Shown: in pieces, positions 39,214 to 49,412 of the stretch
Numbering within the stretch: position 1 is the first letter of the stretch
Layout: every line of letters begins with the position of its first letter
Assembly: GCA_963817015.1 (NCBI GenBank)
Contig: CAWFMV010000007.1
Coordinates: 1,488,001 to 1,552,000 of the forward strand
Direction: 5' to 3'
Source of the DNA: VAZQ01 sp963817015
Lineage (GTDB): Bacteria > Pseudomonadota > Alphaproteobacteria > Rhizobiales > Xanthobacteraceae
Length of the DNA: 64,000 nucleotides
Notes under the pieces: model-generated
What the model saw: the letters and a program-made list of their open reading frames with translations, nothing else
Told to the model about the DNA's origin: nothing
Databases searched by the model: none
Translations under genes and position numbers: made by a program

Positions 39214-39248
39214 CCAAAAATGCCGATGCCCCGCATGTGCGGGGCATC
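39214..39248 (-). terminator. Terminator for the DUF4167 gene
   Basis: GATGCCCCGCATGTGCGGGG, then CATC (39225-39248), is a perfect 11-bp stem with a 2-base loop. On the minus strand it is followed by GGCATTTTT. It lies 18 bases after the DUF4167 stop. Confidence 0.75.
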
Positions 39249-39265
39249 GTTGATCTCTTGCGACA

Positions 39266-40030
39266 TTACTCGCCGGGCTGGCTCTCTTCGCGATCGTCGC
39301 CGCGCGGCCCGCCCTGAAAATCGCGCGTGCCGCGGTGCCGGCGCCGCCGACGATGCAGCGGGAATCGGTCGGCTTGGTTGTCGTGGCCGTTCTGATTGAG
39401 GCCCTGGCCCTGCTGCGGCGCCGGCGCTTGCTGCGCGCTACCAGTAATAAACGACGGCAGCCGATCGATGTCGCCGCCAGTGTCGGGCGCGGCCTGTTGG
39501 CTCGGGCGCTGGACGTGGACTTGGCTTTGCGGCTGGTGGTTCTGCTGCTGCGGAAACGGTTGTGCATCACGCGGCAGGTAAGGCTGCGGCTCGCGCATGC
39601 CGAACGGCGTATCGCCGCCTACTGTCTGCTGCTGATCACCATCTTCCTCGTCAAATGCCTCGTCACGCGCGCCAGCGGGGTTGTCGTTTTCAACGCGCGG
39701 GAGATGCGGGTTGTTCTGCCGGAATTGCTCCTGCGCCGCGGCGATGAGACGGTAGTAGTGCTCCGCGTGCTGGTAGTAATTCTCCGCTGAAATCGGATCG
39801 CCGGAGGCCTGCGCGTCGCGCGCTAGCTGAATGTATTTCTCAGCAATGTGGGCCGGGTTGCCCCGAATTTTGACATCGGGTCCATTCGATTCGAAAACAC
39901 GCGACATCGGATTTTGGGTTTTGCGGTGACCGCCGCTATGCCCGTGATTGTGACCGTGGCCATGATTGGTGTGACCGCCGTGACCGCCGTGATTGCGGCC
40001 GCGCATACGTTTGTTCTGACCGTTTCTCAT
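39266..40030 (-). CDS. DUF4167 protein
   Basis: This 254-residue protein is restricted to alphaproteobacteria. It has the conserved domain NGPDVKIRGNPAHIAEKYIQ followed by LARDAQASGDPISAENYYQH and AEHYYRLIAAAQEQF. The N-terminus is Gly/His-rich (HGGHGGHTNHGHGHNHGHSG), which could bind metal ions. The C-terminus is Gln/Pro-rich and disordered. It lies downstream of prmC as in most Hyphomicrobiales, in the prfA-prmC-DUF4167 order. The function is not established; an RNA-related role has been guessed from the context. It is intact. Confidence 0.88.
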   Translation of the reverse strand: MRNGQNKRMRGRNHGGHGGHTNHGHGHNHGHSGGHRKTQNPMSRVFESNGPDVKIRGNPAHIAEKYIQLARDAQASGDPISAENYYQHAEHYYRLIAAAQEQFRQNNPHLPRVENDNPAGARDEAFDEEDGDQQQTVGGDTPFGMREPQPYLPRDAQPFPQQQNHQPQSQVHVQRPSQQAAPDTGGDIDRLPSFITGSAQQAPAPQQGQGLNQNGHDNQADRFPLHRRRRRHRGTRDFQGGPRGDDREESQPGE

Positions 40031-40470
40031 GTTTCGCCCGTTCGCTGATCCTCTTCTTGTGGCGGCCGAATGCCGCCCTCGCCCTCAAGCCGTTCCCCTC
40101 ACGCTCTTCGCCTTCACCGCGCGTTTCCCATCTCACGCCAGCGCCACGGCCAAACAAACCGCGTTCCTCGTGAGAGCAGGCGCACAGTCAACCTGCGGCA
40201 AAGCGCCGCCAAGCTCGATGTCCTGTCGCGAAGCAGTAGCCCCTTGGCTGGTCAGATATTGGCGTAGCCCACCTCTCGTCACGCGCGGCCACGTCGATGA
40301 TCGATCGCGGACGGCGCCTAACCGATGAAGCATTTCGAACCCGAATCGGGAAACTGTCGGCCGGCTCATCCGGCTGTTTGTTTCACGTCTTCGCGCCGGC
40401 ACTCCGGAGCTTTGCTGCGGGCCTCAAATCGGCGCGGCCGAGCGTCTCGGGTCAATTCCTAAGCGGGACC
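40031..40470. other. 440-base gap between prmC and DUF4167 genes
   Basis: I find no convincing gene here. Short open frames on both strands have no recognisable blocks, no good ribosome-binding site and unusual codon use. It must hold the promoter of the DUF4167 gene on the minus strand. No terminator hairpin for prmC is evident. Confidence 0.5.
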
Positions 40471-41406
40471 CTAATCGGTCTTGGGCCACAATCCAAGTGA
40501 TTTTTTGCGTGCCTGAATTGTGTGAGACTCATAACAGAGCCCTTGCCAGGAGCGCGCGCGATGCACCGAGAGATCGGGACGTGGGCTCTCGACCGCAAGC
40601 CCAGCCGCTGAAAAAAGCGCCGCAACGGCGCTCGCTTGGCCGGTGCCGAGCTCCACAACAATCAGGCCGTTCGCGGCGAGCAGCCGGCCCGCATCGGCTG
40701 TAATCGAGCGGTAACCATGAAGGCCGTCGTCGCCGCCGTCGAGCGCGCGTGCCGGATCGAACAGACGCACCTCGGGCTGCAGGGTTGCGATATCGCGGCG
40801 GCGCACATACGGCGGATTGGAGACCACGAGATCGAACGAACCCTTGAGCGCCGCGCCGTAGTTGCAGACCGTAAAAGAGGCGCGCTCATGCAGTTGAAGC
40901 GCGCGGGCGTTGCGGCGTGCGCAAGCAACGGCCTTCGTGCTCAGGTCGGTGCCGATGCCAACGGCCGTGGGACATTCGCTGAGCAAAGCGAGGAGCAGCG
41001 CGCCCGAGCCGGTGCCGAGATCGGCGATGCGCAGTGCGCGCTGGCGCCGCGGTCCCAGCGCCGCCAGCGCAGTCTCCACCACGGTCTCGGTTTCAGGACG
41101 TGGCACCAGAGTGTCTTCATTGAGCCTGAATGGCAGTCCCCAGAATTCCTTGACACCGAGAATGCGCGCGACCGGCTCGTGCGCTAGGCGCCGCTGTGCC
41201 AGCGCCGCGATGGCTGCGCGCTCGGATGATGTCATTTGGCGCGCGCCCTGGCTGACGATGCCGGCGGCATCGAGACCGAGCGCATGGCCAACGAGAATGC
41301 GGGCGTCGAGCTCCGGGCTATCGAGCCCCGCCGCCGCGAAGGCGCGCGCCAGCGTTTGCCGCGCTGACGCAATGGTCTCGGCCGTCGTCAATTCAAGATC
41401 CGACAC
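40471..41406 (-). CDS. prmC: Release-factor glutamine methyltransferase
   Basis: PrmC (HemK) methylates the Gln of the GGQ motif in release factors. It is 311 residues. The SAM motif is IADLGTGSGALLLALLSECP and the catalytic NPPY is in DLVVSNPPYVRRRDIATLQP. The N-terminal helical domain (TLARAFAAAGLDSPELDARI) recognises the release factor. It lies just after prfA, its substrate gene. The C-terminal last 25 residues (HTIQARKKSLGLWPKTD) are longer than usual. It is intact. Confidence 0.93.
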   Translation of the reverse strand: MSDLELTTAETIASARQTLARAFAAAGLDSPELDARILVGHALGLDAAGIVSQGARQMTSSERAAIAALAQRRLAHEPVARILGVKEFWGLPFRLNEDTLVPRPETETVVETALAALGPRRQRALRIADLGTGSGALLLALLSECPTAVGIGTDLSTKAVACARRNARALQLHERASFTVCNYGAALKGSFDLVVSNPPYVRRRDIATLQPEVRLFDPARALDGGDDGLHGYRSITADAGRLLAANGLIVVELGTGQASAVAALFSAAGLAVESPRPDLSVHRARSWQGLCYESHTIQARKKSLGLWPKTD

Positions 41407-41463
41407 GCCTGGTCTCCTGCTGCGGACTCTTCCGATGCAGGCTCTGTCCAGTACATGGTGCGA

Positions 41464-42543
41464 TCAGGCGCCGGTTTCCGCCGCCAGCAGCTCCGCCTGA
41501 TGCTCGGTCACCAGCGCGTCGATGATCTCACCCAGCGCCTCGCCCTCGATGATCTGCGGCAGCTTGTAGAGCGTGAGATTGATGCGATGGTCGCTGACGC
41601 GGCCCTGCGGAAAATTGTAGGTGCGGATGCGCTCGGAGCGATCGCCGGAGCCAACCTGTCCGCGCCGCTCGGCGGCGCGGGCGGCGTCCTGCTTCTGGCG
41701 CTCGTGGTCGTAGAGCCGCGCGCGCAGCACCGCCATGGCCTTGGCGCGGTTCCGGTGCTGCGAGCGGTCCTCCTGCATCATCACCACGATGCCGGTCGGG
41801 AGGTGGGTCACGCGCATCGCCAACTCGGTCTTGTTGACGTGCTGGCCGCCGGCGCCGCCTGCCCGCAGGGTGTCGATCTTGAGGTCGGCCTCGTTGATCG
41901 CGATGTCGACATCCTCGGCCTCCGGCAGCACCGCGACGGTCGCGGTCGAGGTGTGGATGCGGCCCGAGCCCTCGGTGTCGGGCACGCGCTGCACGCGATG
42001 GACGCCCGATTCGAACTTGAGCTTGGCGAAGGCGCCGCGGCCGCGAATTTCGGCGATGATCTCCTTGTAGCCACCCATCGAGCCTTCGCTCGCCGAGACG
42101 AGCTCGACCTTCCAGCCCTGCTTGGCGGCGAAGCGCTCGTACATGCGAAACAGGTCGCCGGCAAACAGCGACGCCTCGTCGCCGCCGGTGCCGGCGCGAA
42201 TTTCGAGGATCACGTTGCGCTCGTCCATGGCGTCCTTGGGCAGGAGCGCAAGCTTGATCTGCTGCTCCAGCGCGGCCCGCCGCTCCTCGAGCGCGGGCTT
42301 CTCGCCGCTCGCCATCGGCGCGCATCTCGGCGTCGGTCGCGGGGTCGTCGATCAGCGCGTTGAGGTCCGTCGATCTCGGCGACGACGCCGCGATAGGTCG
42401 TTGATCGCCTCGACGATCGGCCCAAGCTCGGCGAATTCGCGCGAGAGCTTGACATAGGTGTCGGGCGACACCTGCGTCGAAAGCTCCGCCTCCACCGCCT
42501 GGTGGCGGGCGATCAGGGCGTCGAGTTTCTGTTCCGGCAGCAT
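41464..42543 (-). CDS. prfA: Peptide chain release factor 1 (frame-broken)
   Basis: RF1 ends translation at UAA and UAG. It is about 358 codons once three extra bases near 42316, 42368 and 42400 are removed; these lie close together in the helical N-terminal domain. The catalytic loop is TLRAGGAGGQHVNKTELAMR (GGQ). The upstream block is EIRAGTGGDEASLFAGDLFR. The rest is in one clean frame (MASGEKPALEERR to the end). The gene is essential, so the cluster of breaks is best read as a local sequence error. It is followed by prmC. Confidence 0.93.
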
Positions 42544-42659
42544 GAGGGCTTTCGGTTGCTCGTCGTGACTTGTTCGTCGTGACTATGGAATCGGGTCAAG
42601 TACGCGGTGTATGTCAATGGCACTCAGCCGAACTGCTCGGCAACAAGAGGGAGTGAAAT

Positions 42660-43062
42660 ATGCCCAAGATCAGGCATCTGGCCGTCATCTGCATGGACCC
42701 CGAAAAGCTCGCCAAGTTCTATTGCGAGGTGTTCGAAATGAAGGTGGTGGCGCGCAGCGACGGCCGCAACAACGTCTTCCTCACCGACGGATACATGAAC
42801 CTGGCGCTGCTGAGCCAGAAGGCCGAGGGCAAGCCGAACGGGCTCAATCATTTCGGCTTCCATGTCGAGGATGCCGACGTGATCGCCGAGCGCCTGAAGA
42901 AATGGGACGTGGTTGGCCCGACCGAGCGGCCCGCCGACCGCGTCTATGCCGAGCAGCGCGCGACCGACCCCGAAGGCAACATGTACGACATCGCCGAGGG
43001 CGGCTTCGACCGCGATCTCGCGACCCCGAAGAAGACCCGGCAAGGCGCCCGTCGAGGCCTGA
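42660..43062 (+). CDS. VOC/glyoxalase-fold protein
   Basis: This 133-residue protein has the vicinal-oxygen-chelate fold. Its two beta-alpha-beta halves start at IRHLAVICMDPEKLAKFYCE and GLNHFGFHVEDADVIAERLK. Possible metal ligands are His (HLAV), His (NHFGFHV) and Glu (TDPEGNMYDIAEGG). Such proteins may be dioxygenases, isomerases or resistance proteins. One extra C near 43041 shifts the last residues; the restored end is KTRKAPVEA with TGA 43060-43062. It is divergent from prfA and followed closely by a TTT-type binding protein, which may carry its substrate. Confidence 0.8.
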
Positions 43063-43072
43063 GCTCGTCACC

Positions 43073-44135
43073 GTGAGGCGGCCGATCCGCGGACTGCCAC
43101 GCGTTGCTTGCCCGCGCTCGCCGTCGCGGCGCGTCGTCTTGCTGGCACGCTGCCGGCTCAGCCGCGCGCAGATCGACTTGCCGATTTCTTCCGCGGCAAG
43201 CAGATCCGCTTCGTGCTCGGCGCGGCGCCCGGGCAGGACTACGACGTCTGGGCGCGCTTCCTCGCCCGCCATCTGCCGCGCCACGTGCCCGGCTCGCCGA
43301 GCTTCGTGGTGCAGAACATGCCGGGCGCGGGCCACATGCTCGCGACCAACTGGCTCTACAACGTCGCGCCGCGCGACGGCACGGTCTGGGGCAGCGTCAG
43401 CCGCAACATCCCGAACGCCGGGCTGCAGCGGCTTACCGGGCGTGCGCTACGACCCGCTCAAGTTCAACTGGCTCGGCAGCCCGGAGCTCACCAATCGCGG
43501 CTGTTTCGCCATGGCGACGCGCGCGCGTGAAGACGGGCGAGGATCTGTTCGAGCATGAGCTGGTCGTCGGCGGCACCGGCGCCGGCTCGACCGTGACCGA
43601 GACGCCGAAGCTTCTGCGCGGGCTGCTCGGCATGAAGATCAAAGTGGTCGAAGGCTACGTCAAGCCGCAGGACGTGCAGCTGGCGATGGAGCGCGGCGAG
43701 GTCGACGGCCTCTGCACCGACGACTGCAGTCGTTCCGCAACTTCCGGCCGGACTGGGTCAAGTCGGGCGACGCGCGCGTGCTGTTCACGCTCGAGAACGA
43801 GCCGGTGTCCTGGCTCGATGCGCCGACCATCTACAAGTTCGTCAAGACCGACGAGCAGCGCCAGACGCTCGATTTCTTCTCGTCGAGCATCGAGCTTGGC
43901 CGCCCGATGCTGCTGCCGCCGGAGGTGCCGCGCGAACGTCGTCACGGCGCTGCGCCGCGCCTTCGACGCGACCATGAACGATCCGCAGTTCCGCGAGGAG
44001 GCGCAAGAGCATGGGCTTCGAGATCACGTTGCGCACCGGCGAGCAGCTGCAGGCGCTGATCCAGGCGGCGAAGGACACGCCGCCCGAGATCATCGAAGGC
44101 TGCCCAGTGTCGAGCCGGTGCAGGCGGGCAATTGA
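43073..44135 (+). CDS. TTT (Bug) family periplasmic binding protein (frame-broken)
   Basis: This tripartite tricarboxylate transporter substrate-binding protein is about 350 residues. It has the family blocks GKQIRFVLGAAPGQDYDVWA, PGSPSFVVQNMPGAGHMLAT and NWLYNVAPRDGTVWG (the usual PG..YD and NKPGAGG-like motifs). A later block is KVVEGYVKPQDVQLAMERGE. The start is taken as GTG 43073, just after the VOC gene. At least six frame breaks occur. There are no TctA/TctB membrane genes nearby, as is common for the many Bug proteins in such genomes. The ligand is an unknown organic acid. It is convergent with ptsP. Confidence 0.8.
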
Positions 44136-44141
44136 ACGTCT

Positions 44142-46422
44142 TCAGACCTGCAAACCCTGCTCGGCCGCGAAGGCCTTGAGCTTCTCGCGGATCGACACGC
44201 TGCCGGCCGGGCTGTCGAGCAGCGGCTTCGAGCAGAGCCGCCGCCTTGCCCGCGTCGAGCTCGAGCAGCATCGCCTTCACCGGGCCGACCGCTGTCGGCG
44301 CGAGCGAGAGCGAGCGGTAGCCGATCGCGACGAGCGCGAGCGCGCAGATCGGCTGCGAGGCCATCTCGCCGCAAAGCGTCACCGGCTTGCCGTGCGCGTC
44401 GGCCTTGCGTGGCGATGTCGCGCAGCGCCCGCAGCATCGGTGCCGACAGCGACGTCGAAGCGGTCGGCGACGCGCTTGTTGCCGCGGTCGGCGGCATAGA
44501 AGAACTGCATCAGGTCGTTCGAGCCGACCGAGAGGAAATCGACGCGCTCGAGCAGTTCGTCGAGCTGGTAGAGCAGCGAGGGCACCTCGACCATGGTGCC
44601 GACCTCGACCCGCTCCGGGAGCTTGTGGCCGTGCCGGCGCAGATGCGTCAGCTCGCGCTCGACCAGCGACTTCGCCTCGTCGAATTCCTCGACCGTCGCG
44701 ATCATCGGGAACATGAGGCGAGATTGCGTCCGCCGCCCGCGCGCAGCAGCGCGCGCATCTGGGCGCGCAACAGGCCCGGCCGGTCGAGCCCGAGCCGGAT
44801 CGCGCGCCAGCCGAGCGCCGGGTTCTCCTCCTCGACGTTGCGCATGTAGGGCAGCACCTTGTCGCCGCCGATGTCGAGCGTGCGAAACGTCACCGGCTTG
44901 TCGCCGGCGGCATCGAGCACGGCGCGATAGAGCGCGAACTGCTCGGCCGTGCGCGGGAAGGTCGCCGCCACCATGAATTGCAGCTCGGTGCGGAACAGGC
45001 CGATGCCGGCGGCGCCGGTCTCTTCGATATGCGGCAGGTCGACGGCGAGCCCGGCATTGATGTAGGAGCGTCGATCGGCACGCCGTCCTTGGTCACGCAA
45101 GGCTTGTCGCGCAGCGCGAGGTACTGCAGTTGCCGGCGCGCGCGCAGCCGCACCCGCTCGATATAGGCCGCCTCCATGTCGGGCGAAGGCCGCACATGCA
45201 CGTCGCCGGTCGAGCCGTCGACGATGATGGCGTCGCCGGGATCGACACGGCCGGTGGCGTTCTCGATCTCGCCGACGGCTGCGATGCCGAGCGCGCGCGC
45301 CACGATCGCGACGTGCGAGGTCGGTCCGCCTTCTTCCAGCACGACGCCGCGCAGCCGCCTGCGGTCGTATTCGAGCAACGCCGCCGGTCCCATCGAGCGC
45401 GCCACGATGATCGCGTGCTCCGGCAGCCGGTCGCGCGGCGGCGTGTAGTCCTTGCCGAGCAGCTGGTGCATCAGCCGGTTCGACAACTCGTCGAGGTCGT
45501 GCAGGCGCTCGCGCAGATAGGGGTCGGTCGCGCGCAGCATGCGGGCGCGGGTGTCCGACTGCACGCGCTCGACGGCGGCCTCGGCGGTCAGGCCGGTGCG
45601 CGACCGCCTCTTCGAGCCGGTGCACCCAGCCGCGGTCGTAGGCGAACATGCGGTAGGCTTCGAGCACGTCGCGGTGCTCGCCGCCGTCCGCGATCTCGCC
45701 GCGCTCGAGCAGCACGTCGAGGTCCGATGCGCATGGTCTCGATCGCGGCCTCGAGCCGCTTCAGTCTCCTTCGGCACGTCATCGGCGATGAAATTGGTGA
45801 TGACGACGCGCGGCTCGTGCAGCACCACATGGCCGAGCGCGATGCCCTCGTTGAGGGCGGCGCCGGTGACGTGGACCGGGCCGCCGCGCGGCCGGCTCGG
45901 GCGTGCCGGGCCGCGCGATCGAGGAGAGCTCGCCCGAGGCGATCATCTCCGCGAGCACCATCGCGGTGGTCTGCAGCGCCTCTTCTTCCTCCTCGGAATA
46001 GGTGCGCCGCGCGCGGTTCTGCACCACCAGCACGCCGAGCGTGTTGCCGGCGCGCAGCACCGGCACGCCGAGGAAGGAGTGGTAGATTCTCCTCGCCGGT
46101 TTCCGGCCGGTAGGAGAAGGCCGGGTGGTTCTGCGCCTCCGAGAGGTTGATCGGGTTGGCTTCGCTGGCGACGAGGCCGACGAGGCCCTCGTCCTGCGCG
46201 CAGCACGGTCTGGTGCACGGCCTCCTTTTTGAGGCCCTCGGTGGCGTAAAGCTCGAGCGTGCCGTCCACGCGCAACACGTAGACGGAGCAGACCTCCGCC
46301 ACCATGTTGGCGGCGATCAGCACCACGATCTTGTCCAGGCGATCCTGCGCGCTGACCGGCTCCGCCATCACCTCGCGAAGCCGGCGCAACAGCACGCGTG
46401 GACCGCCGAGCGCGCCACGCAT
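44142..46422 (-). CDS. ptsP: PTS-Ntr enzyme I, PtsP (frame-broken)
   Basis: This is the phosphoenolpyruvate-protein phosphotransferase of the nitrogen-related PTS. The N-terminal GAF domain has EVCSVYVLRVDGTLELYATE. Then come the enzyme I phosphohistidine site GGPTSHVAIVARALGIAAVG, and the PEP-binding barrel GIGLFRTELQFM, TFRTLDIGGDKVLPYM, MFPMIATVEEFDEAKSLVER and TLCGEMASQP (active Cys). It is about 755 residues. At least eight extra bases break the frame. The phosphate is passed to NPr and EIIA-Ntr, which regulate K+ and carbon/nitrogen responses. It lies between lysC and prfA, the normal alphaproteobacterial order. Confidence 0.92.
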
Positions 46423-46669
46423 GGCGTGATCCCTCGGGCTCTCTTCGGCCGGAGCCTTGAGGCCCCGGCACTCACTCAATCAGGATGGCGCGACCGCAGG
46501 CGCCGGCTGCCCGCCGCGGCTACACCATAGCGCCGTATAGCCAATGGGCCCCCTCAGCCGCAAGGGAAAGGGGGGCCTATGAATCCTGGAAACCCCACAA
46601 AAGGACACAACCGTTTCCTAAGATTGCGAGAAATTGAACAAGGATTCGCTTAGGCACACAGGGAACGCC

Positions 46670-47246
46670 ATGAGGGTCTGCCGAAGCCCTTCGCTCGCGG
46701 CCTTGATTGTCGCCCTGCCGTTGCTGCCAGCGCCCAGTTTGGTGGCATGCCCGGCTTGCAGGCGGGCCTCCTGGTGGCGCGCCGGGCGTCGGCGGCTTCG
46801 GGGCGCCGCCTCCCCAGTCAGGTCCGCCGCCCGCGTGCCGCGAGCTGTTGGCGATGCGCGACGAGGTCCAGAAGCATGGCACGGCCATTCAGAAGGCCAA
46901 CGAGCGCAAGGCCACCGTTCAGGAAGCCTGCAAGCTGTTTAGAAACTTCCTCGGCGCGGAGGCCAAGTTCATCAACAGCCTCGAGGAAAACACCCGGACC
47001 TGTGGTGTCCCGGGCGACGCAATCAAGCAGGCCAAGGAGGGCCACGCCAAGGCTTCGCAGATTGGCAAGCAGGTCTGCGATGCGGCGGCCCAGGGCCCGA
47101 GGCCCGCAGGCCCGAACTTGTTTGATGCGCAAAGCGAAGACTTTCGGAAACCAGACCAGTTCCGACACTATGAGGATGGCTGTCGGGATTGCGGCAAGAC
47201 GGGCGACTTCTGGTGGACGATCCCTCCGCCAGGTTCTCGAAATTAG
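46670..47246 (+). CDS. Secreted conserved hypothetical protein (frame-broken)
   Basis: A signal peptide (SPSLAALIVALPLLPAP) precedes a Gly/Pro-rich linker (GGPPGGAPGVGGFGAPPPQS). The helical domain that follows contains ACRELLAMRDEVQKHGTAIQ, EACKLFRNFLGAEAKFINSL and TRTCGVPGDAIKQAKEGHAK, with four spaced cysteines. This is a family of periplasmic hypotheticals in Bradyrhizobium and relatives. At least one extra base near 46740 breaks the frame after the signal peptide. It is divergent from ptsP and convergent with lysC, so it interrupts the usual lysC-ptsP spacing. Function unknown. Confidence 0.65.
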
Positions 47247-47268
47247 GGGGGTTCAGCGCAATGACCGC

Positions 47269-48526
47269 TCAGCCCTTGTCCAGATTGTACAGGCTGTGCA
47301 GCGTCCGCACCGCCAGCTCGGTGTACTCCGCGTCGATCAGCAGCGAGAACTTGATCTCCGAGGTCGTGATGGCGCGGATGTTGATCTTGCGGTCGGCGAG
47401 CGCCTTGAACGGCCGTGGCGGCGACGCCGGCGTGGCTGCGCATGCCGATGCCGATCACCGACACCTTGGCGACGTCGGTCGAGCCGTCGAGGTGGTCGTA
47501 GCCGATCGCGGTGCGCGCCTTGGCGAGCACGTCGGCCGCGCGCTCGTAGTCGGCGGCACGGCACCGTGAACGTCAGGTCGGTGGTCTTGCCGTCGGCCGA
47601 TACGCTCTGCACGATCATGTCGACGTTGATGTTGGCGTCCGCCAGCGGCCCGAAGATCGCGGCCGCGACGCCCGGCTTGTCCTGCAGGCGCGCGAAGCGA
47701 GATCTGCGCCTCGTCCTTGGAGAAGGCGATACCGGTGACGACCTGCTGTTCCACGATCTCCTCCTCGCCGCAAATGAGCGTTCCGGGCGGCGTCCCGTGC
47801 GGATCGATATCCTCGGGCTTGTCGAAGCTCGACCGCACGAAGATGCGCACATTATGCACCATGCCGAGCTCGACCGAGCGCACCTGCATGACCTTGGCGC
47901 CGAGCGATGCGAGTTCCAGCATCTCCTCGTAGGCGATCTTGGGCATGCGGCGCGCGCGCGGCACCACGCGCGGATCGGTGGTGTAGATGCCGTCGACGTC
48001 GGTGTAGATGTCGCAGCGCTCGGCCTCGATCGCGGCCGCGATCGCGACCGCAGAGGTGTCCGAGCCGCCGCGGCCGAGCGTGGTGATGCGGCCGGTCTCC
48101 TTGTGCACGCCCTGGAAGCCGGCGATCACCGCGACCTCCTTGCGCTCCTTGAAGCGCTTGATCAGCTCGGCGCCGTTGATGTCGAGGATACGCGCCGAGC
48201 CGTGGGCGTTCGACGTGAGGATCGGCAGCTGCCAGCCCTGCCAGGAGCGGGCGTTGATCCCCATGCCTTCCAGCGACGATCGCGAGCAGCCCGGCGGTGA
48301 CCTGCTCGCCAGAAGACACCACCGCATCATATTCGCGGGCGTCGTGCAGCGGCGCCGCGGCCCGGCACCAGCCCACCAGCTCGTTGGTCTTGCCCGACAT
48401 GGCGGAGACCACGACCGCCACCTCGTGGCCGGCGTCGACCTCGCGCTTGACGTGGCGCGCGACATTGCGGATGCGGTCGATATCGGCGACCGAGGTTCCG
48501 CCGAATTTCATCACCAGGCGGGCCAT
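47269..48526 (-). CDS. lysC: Aspartate kinase (frame-broken)
   Basis: LysC phosphorylates aspartate, the first step to lysine, threonine and methionine. It is about 417 codons after removing four extra bases (near 48278, 47700, 47562 and 47413). The kinase domain has MKFGGTSVADIDRIRN, VVSAMSGKTNELVGW, GRGGSDTSAVAIAAAIEAER and CDIYTDVDGIYTTDPRVVP. Two ACT domains follow, with VSVIGIGMRSHAGVAATAF in the second, giving feedback by amino acids. The start is ATG 48526. It is divergent from ubiG, as usual in this order. Confidence 0.94.
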
Positions 48527-48650
48527 GGCGGGCATGGTCTCAGGTTCGACGCGGCGGCAGCCGAGGCTTTGTGGCAAGCCCCGGCGCGAAAAGGCGAGTA
48601 TACATACCGGCGGGATTTGGCGGCCGCAACCGCGCCCCCGAGAGAACGTA

Positions 48651-49412
48651 ATGGCCGATGAGACCTGAGCGGCTCGACCGTCGACGCGGGCGAAGTCGCA
48701 CGCTTTGCCGCGCTGGCCGACACGTGGTGGGACCCCGCGCGGCAAGATGGGCATGCTGCACAAGTTCAATCCGGTCCGGCTGGGCTTCATCAAGGAGGCC
48801 GCCTGCCGGCGGTTCAGCCGCGATCCCAAGCGGCTCGACAGCCTGGCGGGCCTGCGCATCCTCGACATCGGCTGCGGTGGCGGCATCCTGAGCGAGCCGA
48901 TCTGGCGCGGCTCGGCGCCGACGGTGGTCGGCGCCGACCCGGCCGAGGCCAATATCGAGGCGGCCACGGCTGCACGCCGCGCCGGGCAGGGCCTCACGAT
49001 CGACTACCGCGTCACCACGGCGGAGGCGCTGGCGGATGCAGGCGAGCGCTTCGACGTGGTGCTGGCCATGGAGGTGGTCGAGCACGTCGCCGACCTCACG
49101 CTGTTCGTCAACCGCTGCGCCGAGATGGTCAAGCCCGGCGGGCTGATGATGGTCGGCGACCATCAACCGCACGCTCAAGAGCTTCGCGCTTGCGATCGTC
49201 GGCGCCGAATACGTGCTGCGCTGGCTGCCGCGCGGCACCCACCAGTGGGACAAGTTCGTCACGCCCGAACGAGCTCGAGATCGCGCTCGAAAAGAGCGGC
49301 CTGACCATGACGCGACGAAACCGGCGTGATCTACAATCTGCTCGCCGACCGCTGGCAGCTCTCGACCGACATGGACGTGAACTACATGGTCACGGCGGAG
49401 AAGGCGGCGTGA
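48651..49412 (+). CDS. ubiG: Ubiquinone biosynthesis O-methyltransferase (frame-broken)
   Basis: UbiG makes the two O-methylations in ubiquinone synthesis. It is about 250 residues. It has the start of the domain (VARFAALADTWWDP, GKMGMLHKFNPVRL), the SAM motif LRILDIGCGGGILSEP, and the family blocks FDVVLAMEVVEHVADLTLFV and PRGTHQWDKFVTPNELE. An early TGA at 48666 comes from a frame change near 48668 (two extra bases or one lost). Others lie near 48738, 49165, 49270 and 49320. It overlaps the start of the next gene (TGATG). Confidence 0.92.

Noticed and set aside
48651..48671. Selenocysteine or readthrough at the early TGA in ubiG
   Set aside because: It follows a frame change in a gene with several other breaks. 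No SECIS-like hairpin was seen and UbiG has no Sec.
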